Source of the DNA: Aegilops tauschii subsp. strangulata
Lineage: Eukaryota; Streptophyta; Magnoliopsida; Poales; Poaceae
NCBI RefSeq assembly: GCF_002575655.3
Contig: NC_053040.3
Coordinates: forward strand, 461,142,780-461,206,779
DNA: 64,000 bases
Reading direction: 5' to 3'
Shown here piece by piece: positions 11,729 to 21,911 of this stretch; the stretch's first letter is position 1, and the number at the start of each line of letters is the position of its first letter. The notes under the pieces are model-generated. The model was not told where the DNA came from, searched no databases, and worked only from the letters and a program-made list of their open reading frames with translations. The position numbers were made by a program, and so were the translations under genes.

Positions 11729-13804
11729 GTGCTTATCGAGTCCAAACAACGGTATCCACATTGGCAGAAGCTTGTTTATGGTGTGTTCATGGCAAGCCGG
11801 AAGCTTAAGCATTATTTCCAGGGTCATCCTATCACTGTGGTCATCTCTGCCCCTCTTGGTGATATCATTCAAAACAGAGAGGCCACAGGGAGAGTGGCTA
11901 AGTGGGCTATAGAGCTCGGACCCCATGGTCTGAAATACGTGCCACGCACTGCTGTTAAATCTCAGGCCTTGGTGGATTTCATCAACGATTGGACAGAGTC
12001 ACAAGTACCCGAGCAAAAGCCGGATAACACATATTGGACTATTCACTTCGATGGGTCCAGGCAGTTGGAGGGCTCGGGGGCTGGAGTTGTATTGGCTTCC
12101 CCTAAAGGCGACAAGTTCCATTATGTGCTACAGTTGATGTTTCCTTGCACTAACAATGCGGCTGAGTACGAGGCCTTGCTCCACGGTCTTCGGATGGCTA
12201 AGGAGATGAGCTTGAGCCGGGTAAGGTGTCTCGGTGACTCAGACTTGGTGGCTCAACAAGTATCAGGCAAGTGGGACTCTAAGGACCCTCTCATGGCGGC
12301 TTATCGCCGCGAAGTTGATGCCATTGCTGGGCACTTTCAGGGCTACCAAGTAGAGCACATTGATCGCAGGAAGAACGAGGCGGCTGATGCTCTGAGCCGG
12401 CTAGGCTCTCAGCGAAAGCCGGTGCCGCCTAATACTTTCCTGGATGTCCTGTATAATCCTTCTGTTAAGCTGCCTACAGAGGAAGACTTGGCCGTCCCTG
12501 ACCCGGAGGCGCGACTGGTGGCGGCTCTCCACATCATACCGGACTGGACAATGCCCTATTTGGCTTACATGACCCGGGGTGAGTTGCCTGAGGATGAAAC
12601 TTTGGCTAGACAAATAACCCGGTGGGCTAAGTCAATGATTGTTATCAATGGCGAGTTGCATCACCGCAGTGTTACCGGAGCGTTTCAGCGTTGTGTCTCC
12701 CCGGAGGAAGGTCAAGAGATCTTGCGTGAGATTCATGAAGGGGATTGTGGCCATCACGCCGGCTCAAAGTCTCTTGTGGCCAAGGCTTTTCGCCATGGTT
12801 TTTATTGGCTGACGGCTCATGCTGATGCGGAGGACTTGGTCAGTAAATGTGATGGTTGCCAAAGGTTCTCACGACGGGCTCATGTGCCGGCTCAGGAGCT
12901 GAGGATGATCCCAATTACTTGGCCCTTTGTGGTCTGGGGGATTGATATGGTTGGGCCTTTTAAAAGGTCCAAGGATAAGAAGACTCATCTCTTGGTAGCA
13001 GTTGACAAATTTACCAAGTGGGTGGAAGCGGAGCCAGTTAGCAAGTGTGATGCAGCCACGGCGGTTCAATTTATGAAAAAGGTGATTTTTCGCTTTGGCT
13101 TTCCGCACAGCATTATAACTGACAATGGCACCAATCTATCCAAAGGCGCCATGGAAGAGTTTTGTCAACGAGAGCATATCCGACTTGATGTTTCCTCGGT
13201 GGCTCATCCTCAATCCAATGGTCAAGCTGACCGAGCTAATCAGGAGATTCTGAAGGGCATCAAGCCCCGGCTTTTGGTCCCTTTGCAGCGGACGCCGGGT
13301 TGTTGGGTGGAGGAGTTGCCCTCCGTGTTATGGAGCATCAACACTACTCCTAACAGGTCTACAGGTTTCACGCCTTCCTTCATGGTTTATGGGGCAGAAG
13401 CAGTCCTCCCCAGTGACATCCGTCATGACTCGCCTCGAGTGGTGGCTTATGTTGAGGCGGATAATGAACAGGCGCGCCAAGATGCTCTTGACTTGTTGGA
13501 CGAACAACGTGATGTGACAGCAGCTCGCTCAGCGATTTACCAACAAGACCTGCGCCGTTATCATAGTCGCCGGGTTAAATCCTGGGTCTTCCAGGAAGGC
13601 GATCTCGTGCTCCGGCTCATCCAAGATCAAACCGATGCGCACAAGCTATCTCCACCTTGGGAAGGGCCCTTTGTGGTCAGCAAGAATTTGCACAACGGGT
13701 CATATTACCTCATTGACATTCGGGAGCACAAAGATTCACGTAAGTCGGAGGAAGAGACCCGTCGGCCGTGGAACATAGCTCAGCTTCGGCCTTACTACAC
13801 TTGA
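11729..13804 (+). CDS. pol: Gypsy RNase H-integrase open segment (691 residues)
   Basis: This C-terminal part of pol is uninterrupted from the stop at 11681 to TGA at 13802-13804; 11729 is just the first Met in it. An RNase H domain lies at about residues 105-235, with acidic residues in HFDGS, NNAAEYEAL, GDSDLV and NEAADALS. Integrase follows with HHAG..CDGCQ zinc ligands and core motifs WGIDMVGPF and ITDNGTN. At the third catalytic position, 35 residues after the second Asp, the sequence is GQADRAN, so Asp replaces the usual Glu. The end carries a chromodomain-free C-terminus finishing LRPYYT. It can only be expressed by reading through upstream stops, so function is doubtful. Confidence 0.9.
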   Translation: MLIESKQRYPHWQKLVYGVFMASRKLKHYFQGHPITVVISAPLGDIIQNREATGRVAKWAIELGPHGLKYVPRTAVKSQALVDFINDWTESQVPEQKPDNTYWTIHFDGSRQLEGSGAGVVLASPKGDKFHYVLQLMFPCTNNAAEYEALLHGLRMAKEMSLSRVRCLGDSDLVAQQVSGKWDSKDPLMAAYRREVDAIAGHFQGYQVEHIDRRKNEAADALSRLGSQRKPVPPNTFLDVLYNPSVKLPTEEDLAVPDPEARLVAALHIIPDWTMPYLAYMTRGELPEDETLARQITRWAKSMIVINGELHHRSVTGAFQRCVSPEEGQEILREIHEGDCGHHAGSKSLVAKAFRHGFYWLTAHADAEDLVSKCDGCQRFSRRAHVPAQELRMIPITWPFVVWGIDMVGPFKRSKDKKTHLLVAVDKFTKWVEAEPVSKCDAATAVQFMKKVIFRFGFPHSIITDNGTNLSKGAMEEFCQREHIRLDVSSVAHPQSNGQADRANQEILKGIKPRLLVPLQRTPGCWVEELPSVLWSINTTPNRSTGFTPSFMVYGAEAVLPSDIRHDSPRVVAYVEADNEQARQDALDLLDEQRDVTAARSAIYQQDLRRYHSRRVKSWVFQEGDLVLRLIQDQTDAHKLSPPWEGPFVVSKNLHNGSYYLIDIREHKDSRKSEEETRRPWNIAQLRPYYT

Positions 13805-14871
13805 GCCACCGGCTCTCATAATGTACATATTTCTCTCAGCCATGTATATATTATGATAAGCAATAAAGCAGGACCTCTGTCCTTTTTCTCCTCCAAATAT
13901 GCACGTGTTGTTTTCATTGCAAGATTAACATGATAACTTGAAGGAGGATCCGGCTTGTGATCGTATTCGAATCTAGCCATAGGTAATAAGGTCACTTGGG
14001 GGCTTCCTGTTCAAACATAGGTCGTATTCGAACCAAAGAGAACATAGCTGTCGATACCCATTTGATTGGCAAAGTGCCGAGCTCATCGGGGAGTTTTCTT
14101 TGATCATATTTGAATCATAGTTTATCCTCTTTGAGAACCGACGTGGATCGTATTCGAATCAGCGTCGTTAAACAATTTTAAGTCATTTGGGGGCTTCCTG
14201 TTCAAACATGGGTCGTATTCGAACCAAAGAGAACATAGCTGTCGGTACCCTCTTGATTGGCATCGCCACACCCACTGGGGGCTATATGATCGTATTCGAG
14301 TCCTAGCATAACCCCTTTGGGCCGGGTCTCTGGTCGTATTTGAACCGGAAGCCCCTCAGTTCTTCTGCTTTATAGCAAGTTTCTTTTGATTATTTCAAAG
14401 TGTGTACAGCCGGGTCTCACTTTGCCGGCTTAACGTTGATTTACAGTGTTAAGACAGGTAAACCGGAATTAAGGTACCAACCTTATTACCCGGGTTATCT
14501 AAACCGGAAGTATACTTGCAGGCCGCTAAGTGTGTTATTACGGCTATATTAAGGACATAATTGAGGGCCAGTCTTTTTTGATTCATATTCCGGGTTATAT
14601 GTCTAAAGCATATGCTTCTCAGTGCGGTAAGCCTCCTAGAGACTTGTGATTTGTCCTTTTATGCAGGATAGTTAAAGGCAACTATTTTGAGTTTAAGGAA
14701 AATGAATGATCAATCATGACCCGGAGAAATATAAAGGAGACAACTTCAATGGACTTCGGAATTCAACGCGTGCACGATGGCACGGCAGAGTTAAAAGTGT
14801 TGGTCCTACTCTATTACAAGACTCATTGAGTCCAAAAGGGTGGAGAATTGTTTTATAAGCCGCCCGCAGAG
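13805..14871 (+). repeat. Non-coding Gypsy spacer with a 191-bp tandem duplication and repeated CGTATTCGAA motif
   Basis: No gene is visible. A segment beginning CTTGGGGGCTTCCTGTTC near 13995 recurs near 14186 (period about 191 bp). CGTATT(C/T)GAA-like motifs occur about seven times between 13960 and 14345. The segment separates the convergent pol and antisense genes. Confidence 0.7.
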
Positions 14872-17800
14872 TTAAGACGCTTGCTGGGTTGAAGTCTCCG
14901 GCTCGTCCCTCTCTTCTCCTCCGGCTGTTCCCAAGACCTGGAAAGTTGATGACTTCCAGTCGATGCCGCTGAGAGCTTCGAATTGAGCTTCCTCGTCAAT
15001 TAACCCGGCCAGGTTAATCTCCGGGGCGAAGGTGTGCTGACGAGCCGGCGGGATTAAGCTGAGGGCTTCATAGCGCGGAGTAGGGATCCTCTGATTTTCT
15101 GCATCGTAACCGGGCTGATACTTAGTCAGATCTGTATCATTGCCAATCAGAGTGGCCACCGGGCATACGGCCTTCACGCAAGCTGCGAAGTCCTTCTGAT
15201 CGAAGGTGGTGCCGTCTTCCTTCAGACTTGGATAGCCGAGGGCGATGTCCGCCGGGTCTAACTCTGGAAGGAACGCCTTGGCCCGGCTCAGCGCGGCGAT
15301 CGCTCCGGCTCTTGCAGAGGCCCGTCGCAGCTCTTGGATACGTTGAGGTAGAACGGCGAGCCGGCGAAGGACTTCCGCCAGGTGAGTCGGCACCTCGTTG
15401 GATAGGGCCACCACAGCCAAGGCACGCTGTGACCCGGTGTAGAGTTGCTCCACCAGGGTGTACACAGCCTTCAGCTTGGTTACCACACTCTGGTTGAGGT
15501 TGGCACTTCTGGGACCTGTTTAACAGAATAAGATAAGCCGCCGACAAGGATGAGTTATGAGATATAAAAATTCTAAACTTGATGAAAGCCGGTGAAATGA
15601 CTTACCGAAGATTGCGGCGACCATCTGGGACACTCGGCGCTTTAAACCGGAGAGTTCGGCGGTCTTCTCGGAGAGAGCCTTCTCCGCCTGTTCAGCCCGG
15701 TTCACCAGCGCGACCTTTTCTTCGGCCCAAGCCTTCCGTTCAGCGTCAAACTCCGTCTTCAGCTTTTCTTGCGCGGCGATGCTGGACACAAATTTGGCAT
15801 TTGCCTTCCGGGTCTCCATTTCTTGCATCTTCAGCCGGTTCTTGAGATCAGAGATGTCAGCCTCAAACTTCTTGCCAGCAGCCTGCATAAATTTCTGGGT
15901 TATGGCATGAACAGTTACTATGCACATTTAAAGTCCCAAGCGTTTTCCAAGCAGAGACACTTGGCACTTGGGGGCTAATGCATATCGAACGTTCCTATCT
16001 ACAAACTACCGGCTCATGGAAGTAAGCCGGAACCTAAGTCTACAACATACTCAATCATAAGTCGTCGACTTGGGGGCTAGCATGGTAAAGGTAACTATGC
16101 AGTAAGTAAGAGGACAGAAGAATAATACCTCAGATTTCTGCTGGATCTGGTTCACCATGGCAATCTCTGCGTCCCGGCTCTTGTGCACTTGGCTGACGAA
16201 GCCGGAGACGATCTCTCCAATGTTCAAATTGGCGTAGTCGGTGAGGTCCAGGTTAACCCGGCGGGACTCTAGCAGCTCCCCTTTGGCGGAGCACTTGGCC
16301 AGCGCAGTAGGTCTCCCCGGCTCAACAAACTCCGTCCGGGTGATTACCACGTCCGGGTCATCTGCTGGTTGAGCCGAGCTGGAGGCCTCCGGGTTAACAG
16401 AAGCTTCTGTTACGGGCTTGCTGGTTGGAGCAGCGGCCTCAGGAGCAGAGGCAGCTGGCGGCTCTTGAGCGGCTGCCTCTGGCTCAGGCAAGTCTGGCTC
16501 ATCGACCGGCTTGTGCTTCTTCGCCCTTTTGCTGAGTTTTGCTTGGGCACTGAAAAGACAAAAAAGATTAAGCACAAAAGTGTAAGTAAAAGGCAAGTAT
16601 AATTACCCGGGCACGGTCTTGAAAGCCGGAAGATTCGACTGCATAGAGTCGCCAGAAGAGGGGGAAGTTTCCTGATAATTTGAGTCAGAAGAGTTGAGTG
16701 GTTGACGTATAACACCTGCCAAAGGATGGAAAGGGTACAACTTTGAGATCACCTCGGTCCGGCGTTTCCTCGATGCGTCAGGTAACCCGGCGGAAAGGTC
16801 AGTGTCTTTGTTGGTCCGGGTGTGCCGTCGGCTTTCATGAACCTGTCGCTTCAAAATAAATTGAGGATCTTGATAAGCTAAAGGATTGGAAAAGCTTACT
16901 TTCCGGGTTACCCTTCGGACTTTCAGCCTTGGCAAGGGCTCCGAGTCAGAGGAAAGTGACATTACCTCTTCAACCACCGGGTTACTTGCGCCAGTGTCAT
17001 CCTGTCGATGAACAAGTATTGATAAGGCGGACAGCAATAAACAACAAATACAACAAGGACTTACGGGCTCAGGGGTTACCTCTGACTCGGAGCTGTCGCT
17101 TAGTTGCATTAGCTCTGAAGCAGTAGGCCTACTTCCTTTCTTGCGAGGGGCGGCTTTCTTGGCGGCTTTCTTCGCCTTTCTGGCCTTCTTGGCCGCCTCA
17201 TGGTCATATTTGACCCGCCAAAACTTGTCATCAGCCTGAAAAATACAATGATGACTTCTTAAAACGATTCGGATGAAAGTTATATACAGAAGAAGATAAG
17301 ATGTTCAGATCAGCGGCTTACCACTGGGGCTGGGTTGGTCTTGCAGAAGGGGGCTAACCCGGTCCTCCCGCAGTCTGCCAGGCTCTCGTTCAAGAGAGCC
17401 TTGGTCATATCCTCTGCAACATCTTCAGGAAGATCGTTGCGGCTGTGTCTCTGGGGGTCATCCTTTCGGCCTGTGTACTCGCACATTAAGCCGGGGCGAC
17501 GGCTCAATGGGATCACCCGCCAGGAGATCCAGACCCGGACCAAGTCGATTCCGTTGAGACCATTGCCCAGGAGAGCTTTGATCTTCTTGATGGTGGGGAG
17601 CAGAGGTTGGCGTTCCGCCTGAGTTAACTTGTCAGACAGCGGGTGAGTCGGCTCCAGACGCGATGGGCGAAAGCCGGGCAACGGACTCTCATCAGCCGGC
17701 AACGTGTCTTGGCAGTAGAACCACGTCAGATTCCAGTCTTTGGGGTGGCTTGGCGGTTCTGCGTAAGGGAAAAGACAGTCCCTCCGCCACTGAATGGAGA

Positions 17801-18224
17801 TGCCACCAAGCTTCAAACTTGGCCCATTGGCGCACTCATTCTGACGGTTCAGGTAGAAGAGCTCTCTGAAGAGCAGAAGGCTGGGCTCCTCTCCAAGGTA
17901 GACCTCGCAGAACACTTGGAAGTTGCAGATATTGGACACTGAGTTGGGTCCTATGTCTTGAGGCCGCAGGTCAAAGAAATTCAGCACGTCTCTGAAGAAC
18001 TTTGAGCCGGGCGGTGCGAAGCCCCGGCTCATATGATCCACAAAAATCACTACCTCCCCGTCCTTTGGTTGTGGTCTCTCTTCTGACGGTTCAGGGGCAC
18101 GGTAGGACATGACGTCCTTCTTAGGCAGGTAGCCAGACTTGACAAAACCTGCTAACGTCTCGTTGGTGACATTGGACCTCATCCAATTGCAAGTGATGGA
18201 GGCTTTAGGAGCTTTGGGAGGCAT
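14872..18224 (-). CDS. Antisense spliced gene of the Gypsy element (Transposase_28-like N-terminus)
   Basis: Reading the minus strand, six exons with GT..AG borders join in one frame: 18224-17322, 17235-17065, 17001-16607, 16549-16129, 15882-15606 and 15515-14872. They sum to 2811 bases, or 936 codons plus stop, with no interruption. Donors include GTAAGC, GTAAGT and GTAATT; acceptors include TTTCAG and TATGCAG. The first exon (about 300 residues) resembles the plant 'putative gypsy type transposon' domain (Transposase_28 family). The middle is Lys/Ala- and Ser/Glu-rich, probably nuclear. Exon 5 is a long heptad-rich coiled coil. A 5'UTR intron (18846 to 18241) and a TATA box at 19024 precede it. 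Such antisense ORFs are known in Tat/Retand elements; their function is unknown. The donor of exon 4 (GTATTA) is weak. Confidence 0.75.
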
Positions 18225-18239
18225 CGTGAAAGTCGGCAG

Positions 18240-18990
18240 CCTATGATAAAAGGAAACGTCCGGTTTAACTATAAGCCGGAGGAAATTTACAGTTCAATAT
18301 TAAAGTGGCGGCTTATGAAGGGGACTAATGACATATACGTAAGTGCACCGGGCTATTTAAGCCGCCTGAAGTATTGAGAGTAATTCGATTGTCTACGGCC
18401 ATATCACAGATGAGCAGGAAAGTTCTATGGCGCATGGTCTCCTTTAAGTCGGAAGGTTCTACGGCGCGTGTTTTCTTTAAGCCGGAAATGTAAACCGCCA
18501 TGGCTCAACGAGTGCAGTTTTTTACTAAGTGTGGTGAAAACAAGTTTCACACATTGCGGTAAATAATTTGGATCAAGTGGTCAGCTGAAAAAGAAAATTT
18601 CTAGACCTAAAAACAGACGCGAGGGAAGTTCTTGGGCTTGAATGGGGCCTTTAGGCAGTCAAAAGAGATCTACTTGCATCTGAAATGAGTGCCAAACAGC
18701 TACCGCGGCAGGTCTATGCAGGTCTAAGATCAAGAAGGGCAGTAAAAATGAAAACTACCGAAGAACTTGTGGGCGACGGCGAAGAACACGGACGAACACG
18801 GACGAACCCTACTGCAGATCTGTTCTACGGGGTAGCGAGGACTTACCAGTGCTGAAGAGATGCGGAGGTCGCCGCCGTTTGTCTGGACCGAGTCAGGGTG
18901 ATGCAGCGGCCAAGGTTGACGAAGACCGGGGGCGCGGCGGTGGCGGCGGAGCTCGAGCAGCACGGGGGCAGTGAGAGGAAGAAGACGAAA
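18240..18990 (-). other. 5' leader of the antisense gene with a 5'UTR intron
   Basis: Downstream of the TATA box the minus strand has a C-rich leader with a donor at 18846 (CACTG|GTAAGT) and an acceptor at 18241 (ATCATAG|GCTGCC). The acceptor lies 16 bases before the ATG at 18224. Short open frames in this leader, such as 18963-18730, are probably untranslated. Confidence 0.55.
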
Positions 18991-19023
18991 GAGAAGAGTG
19001 GCTGAAGGCCCGTCGGGCCGGGC

Positions 19024-19031
19024 TATTTATA
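19024..19031 (-). promoter_or_regulatory. TATA box for the antisense gene
   Basis: TATAAATA lies on the minus strand about 800 bases upstream of the antisense ATG. It is followed by a pyrimidine-rich, GC-rich leader typical of grass promoters. Confidence 0.6.
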
Positions 19032-19312
19032 AGGGCGAGCTCATAAGTGGGCGCGAGAAACGAGGAGACCGCGGCGTGGTTATCTCCCCATGAAACGCCT
19101 CGATTTTCGGGATGGCAGTAAAGATAAGATCTGTTGTGGATCTGGTGGAGTAAAAAACGGGCTTAATGGAAGATGACGTCACGGCGGATTACCCGGAGTC
19201 CGGAGGATGACGTCACGCCGGGTTATGGCCTTCACATAATTGTAAGCCGGAGAATTTCTGTCGAAAAGATTGAAGATTGACATGAGCCGGCTCAAGTCAA
19301 TCTGGGGCCTAA

Positions 19313-19831
19313 TGTTGAGGATATAGACCTTAGAGTCACCCGCCAGGAGGGGCCGGGTTACTCATATGGTCATTGCCAGAAGCCCGGCGCTAAGCTTGAA
19401 GACGGTGGGCCAAAGATGGGCTTAAGACCCGGATATGGCTTAAGGCCCGTAGTGACAATCATTATTATGGTAGAACTTGTAGTGTAAGGCAAGAATAGTT
19501 GAGAGTCCGAGCCGAACACTCTTATGAGCCGGCCGGGACTCTGAGAGCTGCTGGGCGTCAGCCTCCCTATATAAAGGGACGACCCGGCAGCGGTTTAGGG
19601 ACAAGAAAGATCTCATCGAGAACCAGGCATAGCAGTTAAGCTCCCTGGTCATCGAAACCCTAATCAATACCACCTCAAACTGGACGTAGGCTTTTACCTT
19701 CACCGTAAGGGGCCGAACCAGTATAAACCCTCGTGTTCCTTGTCCCGCTTAACCCCTTCAAGCTTCCTAGCTGCGATGGCTCCACGACTAAGTCCTAGCT
19801 TGAGGACATCTGCCGTGACAATTCCACGACA
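19313..19831 (+). repeat. 3' LTR of the nested Gypsy element
   Basis: This 519-bp LTR is nearly identical to 6859-7377. It is preceded by a short purine-rich tract (CTGGGGCC) and followed by the second ATAAT. Confidence 0.95.
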
Positions 19832-19836
19832 ATAAT

Positions 19837-21900
19837 GGTGTGTCCGAACGTCATAACCGTACTTTATTGGATATAGTGCAATCTATGATGTCTCTTACCG
19901 ATTTACCACTATCGATTTGGGGTTATGCATTAGAGACAACTACATTCACGTTAAATAGGCCACCATCTAAATCCGTAGAGATGACATCGTATGAACTATG
20001 GTTTGGCAAGAAACCTAAGCTGTCGTTTCTTAAAGTTTGAGGTTGCAATGCTTATGTGAAAAAGTTTCAACCTGATAAGCTCAAACCCAAATCGGAGAAG
20101 TGCTTCTTCATAGATACCCAAAAGAAAATGTTGGGTACACCTTCTATCACAGATCCGAAGGCAAGATATTCGTTGCAGAGAATGGATCCTTTCTAGAGAA
20201 GGAGTTTCTCTCGAAAGAAGTGAGTGGGAGGAAAGTAGAACTTGATAAGGTAACTGTACCTTCTCCCGAATTGGAAAGTAGTTCATCACTGAAATCAGTT
20301 CCAGTGATGCTTACACCAATTAGTGAGGAAGTTAATGATGATGATCATGAAGCTTCGGATCAAGTTATTACCGAACCTCGTAGGTAAACCAGAGTGAGAT
20401 ACGCACCAGAGTGGTACGTTAATCCTGTTCTGGAAGTCATGTTACTAGACCATGACGAACCTGCGAACTATGAGGAAGCGATGATGAGCCCAGATTCCGC
20501 AAAATGGCTTCAGGCCATGAATTCTGAGATAGGATCCATGTATGAAAACAAAGTATGGACTTTGGTGGAATTGCCCGATGATCGGCAAGCCATTGAGATT
20601 AAGTGGATCTTCAAGAGGAAGACGGGCGCTGATAGTAGTGTTACTATCTACAAAGCTAGAATTGTCGCAAAAGATTTTCCACAAGTTCAAGGTGTTGACT
20701 ACGACGAGATTTTCTCACTCGTATCTATGGTTCAGTATGTCCGAATCATGTTAGCAAATTGCCGCATTTTATGAAATCTGGCAAATGGATAAACAAACCA
20801 GCATTCCTTAATGGATTTATTAAAGAAGAGTTGTATACGATGTAACAGAAGGTTTTGTCAATCCTAAAGGTGCTAACAAAATATGCAAGCTCCAGCGATC
20901 CATCTATGGACTGGTGCAAGCATCTCGGAGTTGGAATATACGCTTTGATAAGTTGATCAAAGGATATAGTTTTATACAGACTTGCAGTGAAGCCTGTATT
21001 TACAAGAAAGTGAGTGGGAGCACTACAGCATTTCTGATAAGTATATGTGGATCGGAAATAATGTAGAATTATTCTGCAAAGCATAAAGGAGTGTTTGAAA
21101 GGAGTTTTTCAAAGAAAGACCTCGGTGAAGCTGCTTACATATTGAGCATCAAGATCTAGATAGATCAAGACGCTTGATAAGTTTTTCAATGAGTACATAC
21201 CTTGACAAGATTTTGAAGTAATTCAAAATGGAACAGTCAAAGAAAGAGTTCTTGCCTGTGTTACAAGGTGTGAAATTGAGTAAAGACTCAAAGCCCGACC
21301 ACGGCAGAAGATAGAAAGAGAATGAAATTCATTCCCTATGCCTCAGCCATAGGTTCTATAAAGTATGCTATGCTATGTACCAGAACTATTGTGTACCTCA
21401 CCAAGAGTTAGGCAAGAGGATACAATAGTGATCTAGGAGTAGATCACTGGACAACGGTCAAAAATTGTCCTTAGTGGAATAAGGAAATATTTCTCGGTTA
21501 TGGAGGTGATAAGGAGTTCGTCGTAAAAAGCTACGTTGATGCAAGCTTTGACACCGATCTAGATGACTCTAAGTCTCGATCTAGATACATATTGAAAGTG
21601 GGAGCTATTAGCTAGAGTAGCTCCGTGCAGAGCATTGTAGACATAGAAATTTGCAAAATACTTGCGGATCTGAATGTGACAGACCCGTTGACTAAAATTA
21701 TCTCACAAGCAAAACATGATCACACCTTAGTACTCTTTGGGTGTTAATCACATAGCGATGTGAACTAGATTACTGACTCTAGTAAACCCTTTGGGTGTTG
21801 GTCAGATATCGATGTGAACTATGGGTATTAACCACGTAAAGATGTGAACTATTGATGTTAAATCACATGGCGATGTGAACTAGATTATTGACTCTAGTGC
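19837..21900 (+). pseudogene. Copia integrase 3' part and reverse transcriptase, degenerate
   Basis: The frame resumes with SERHNRTLLD (third catalytic Glu region of integrase), then WGYALETTTFTLNR and ELWFGKKPKLSFLKV, ending at a TGA at 20038-20040. RT begins at about 20430 with EEAMMSPDSAKWLQAMNSE and KWIFKRKTG and is open to 20774. Beyond that it is riddled with stops. Where the YVDD box should be (about 21040) the translation reads ISICGSE, so the catalytic site is lost. RNase H remains are visible only as scattered similarity, for example VGAIS-like sequence near 21600. Confidence 0.8.
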
Positions 21901-21911
21901 AAGTGGGAGAC
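21901..21911 (+). other. Copia polypurine tract
   Basis: AAGTGGGAGAC lies directly before the 3' LTR, where plus-strand DNA synthesis is primed. Confidence 0.75.

Larger units (their letters stand above)
6859..19831 (+). mobile_element. Complete Tat-like Gypsy LTR retrotransposon nested in the Copia integrase
   Basis: Two 519-bp LTRs (6859-7377 and 19313-19831) start TGTTGAGG and end CCACGACA. They are flanked by the target duplication ATAAT (6854-6858 and 19832-19836). The element is 12,973 bp. The order is 5' LTR, primer site, long gag, protease, RT, RNase H, integrase, then a 5.5-kb region carrying an antisense spliced gene, then the 3' LTR. Length, the DGGSS protease and the antisense gene before the 3' LTR fit the Tat/Retand group (inference). 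LTRs differ at about 7 positions by hand count (about 1.3%), so it is younger than its Copia host. Confidence 0.94.
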
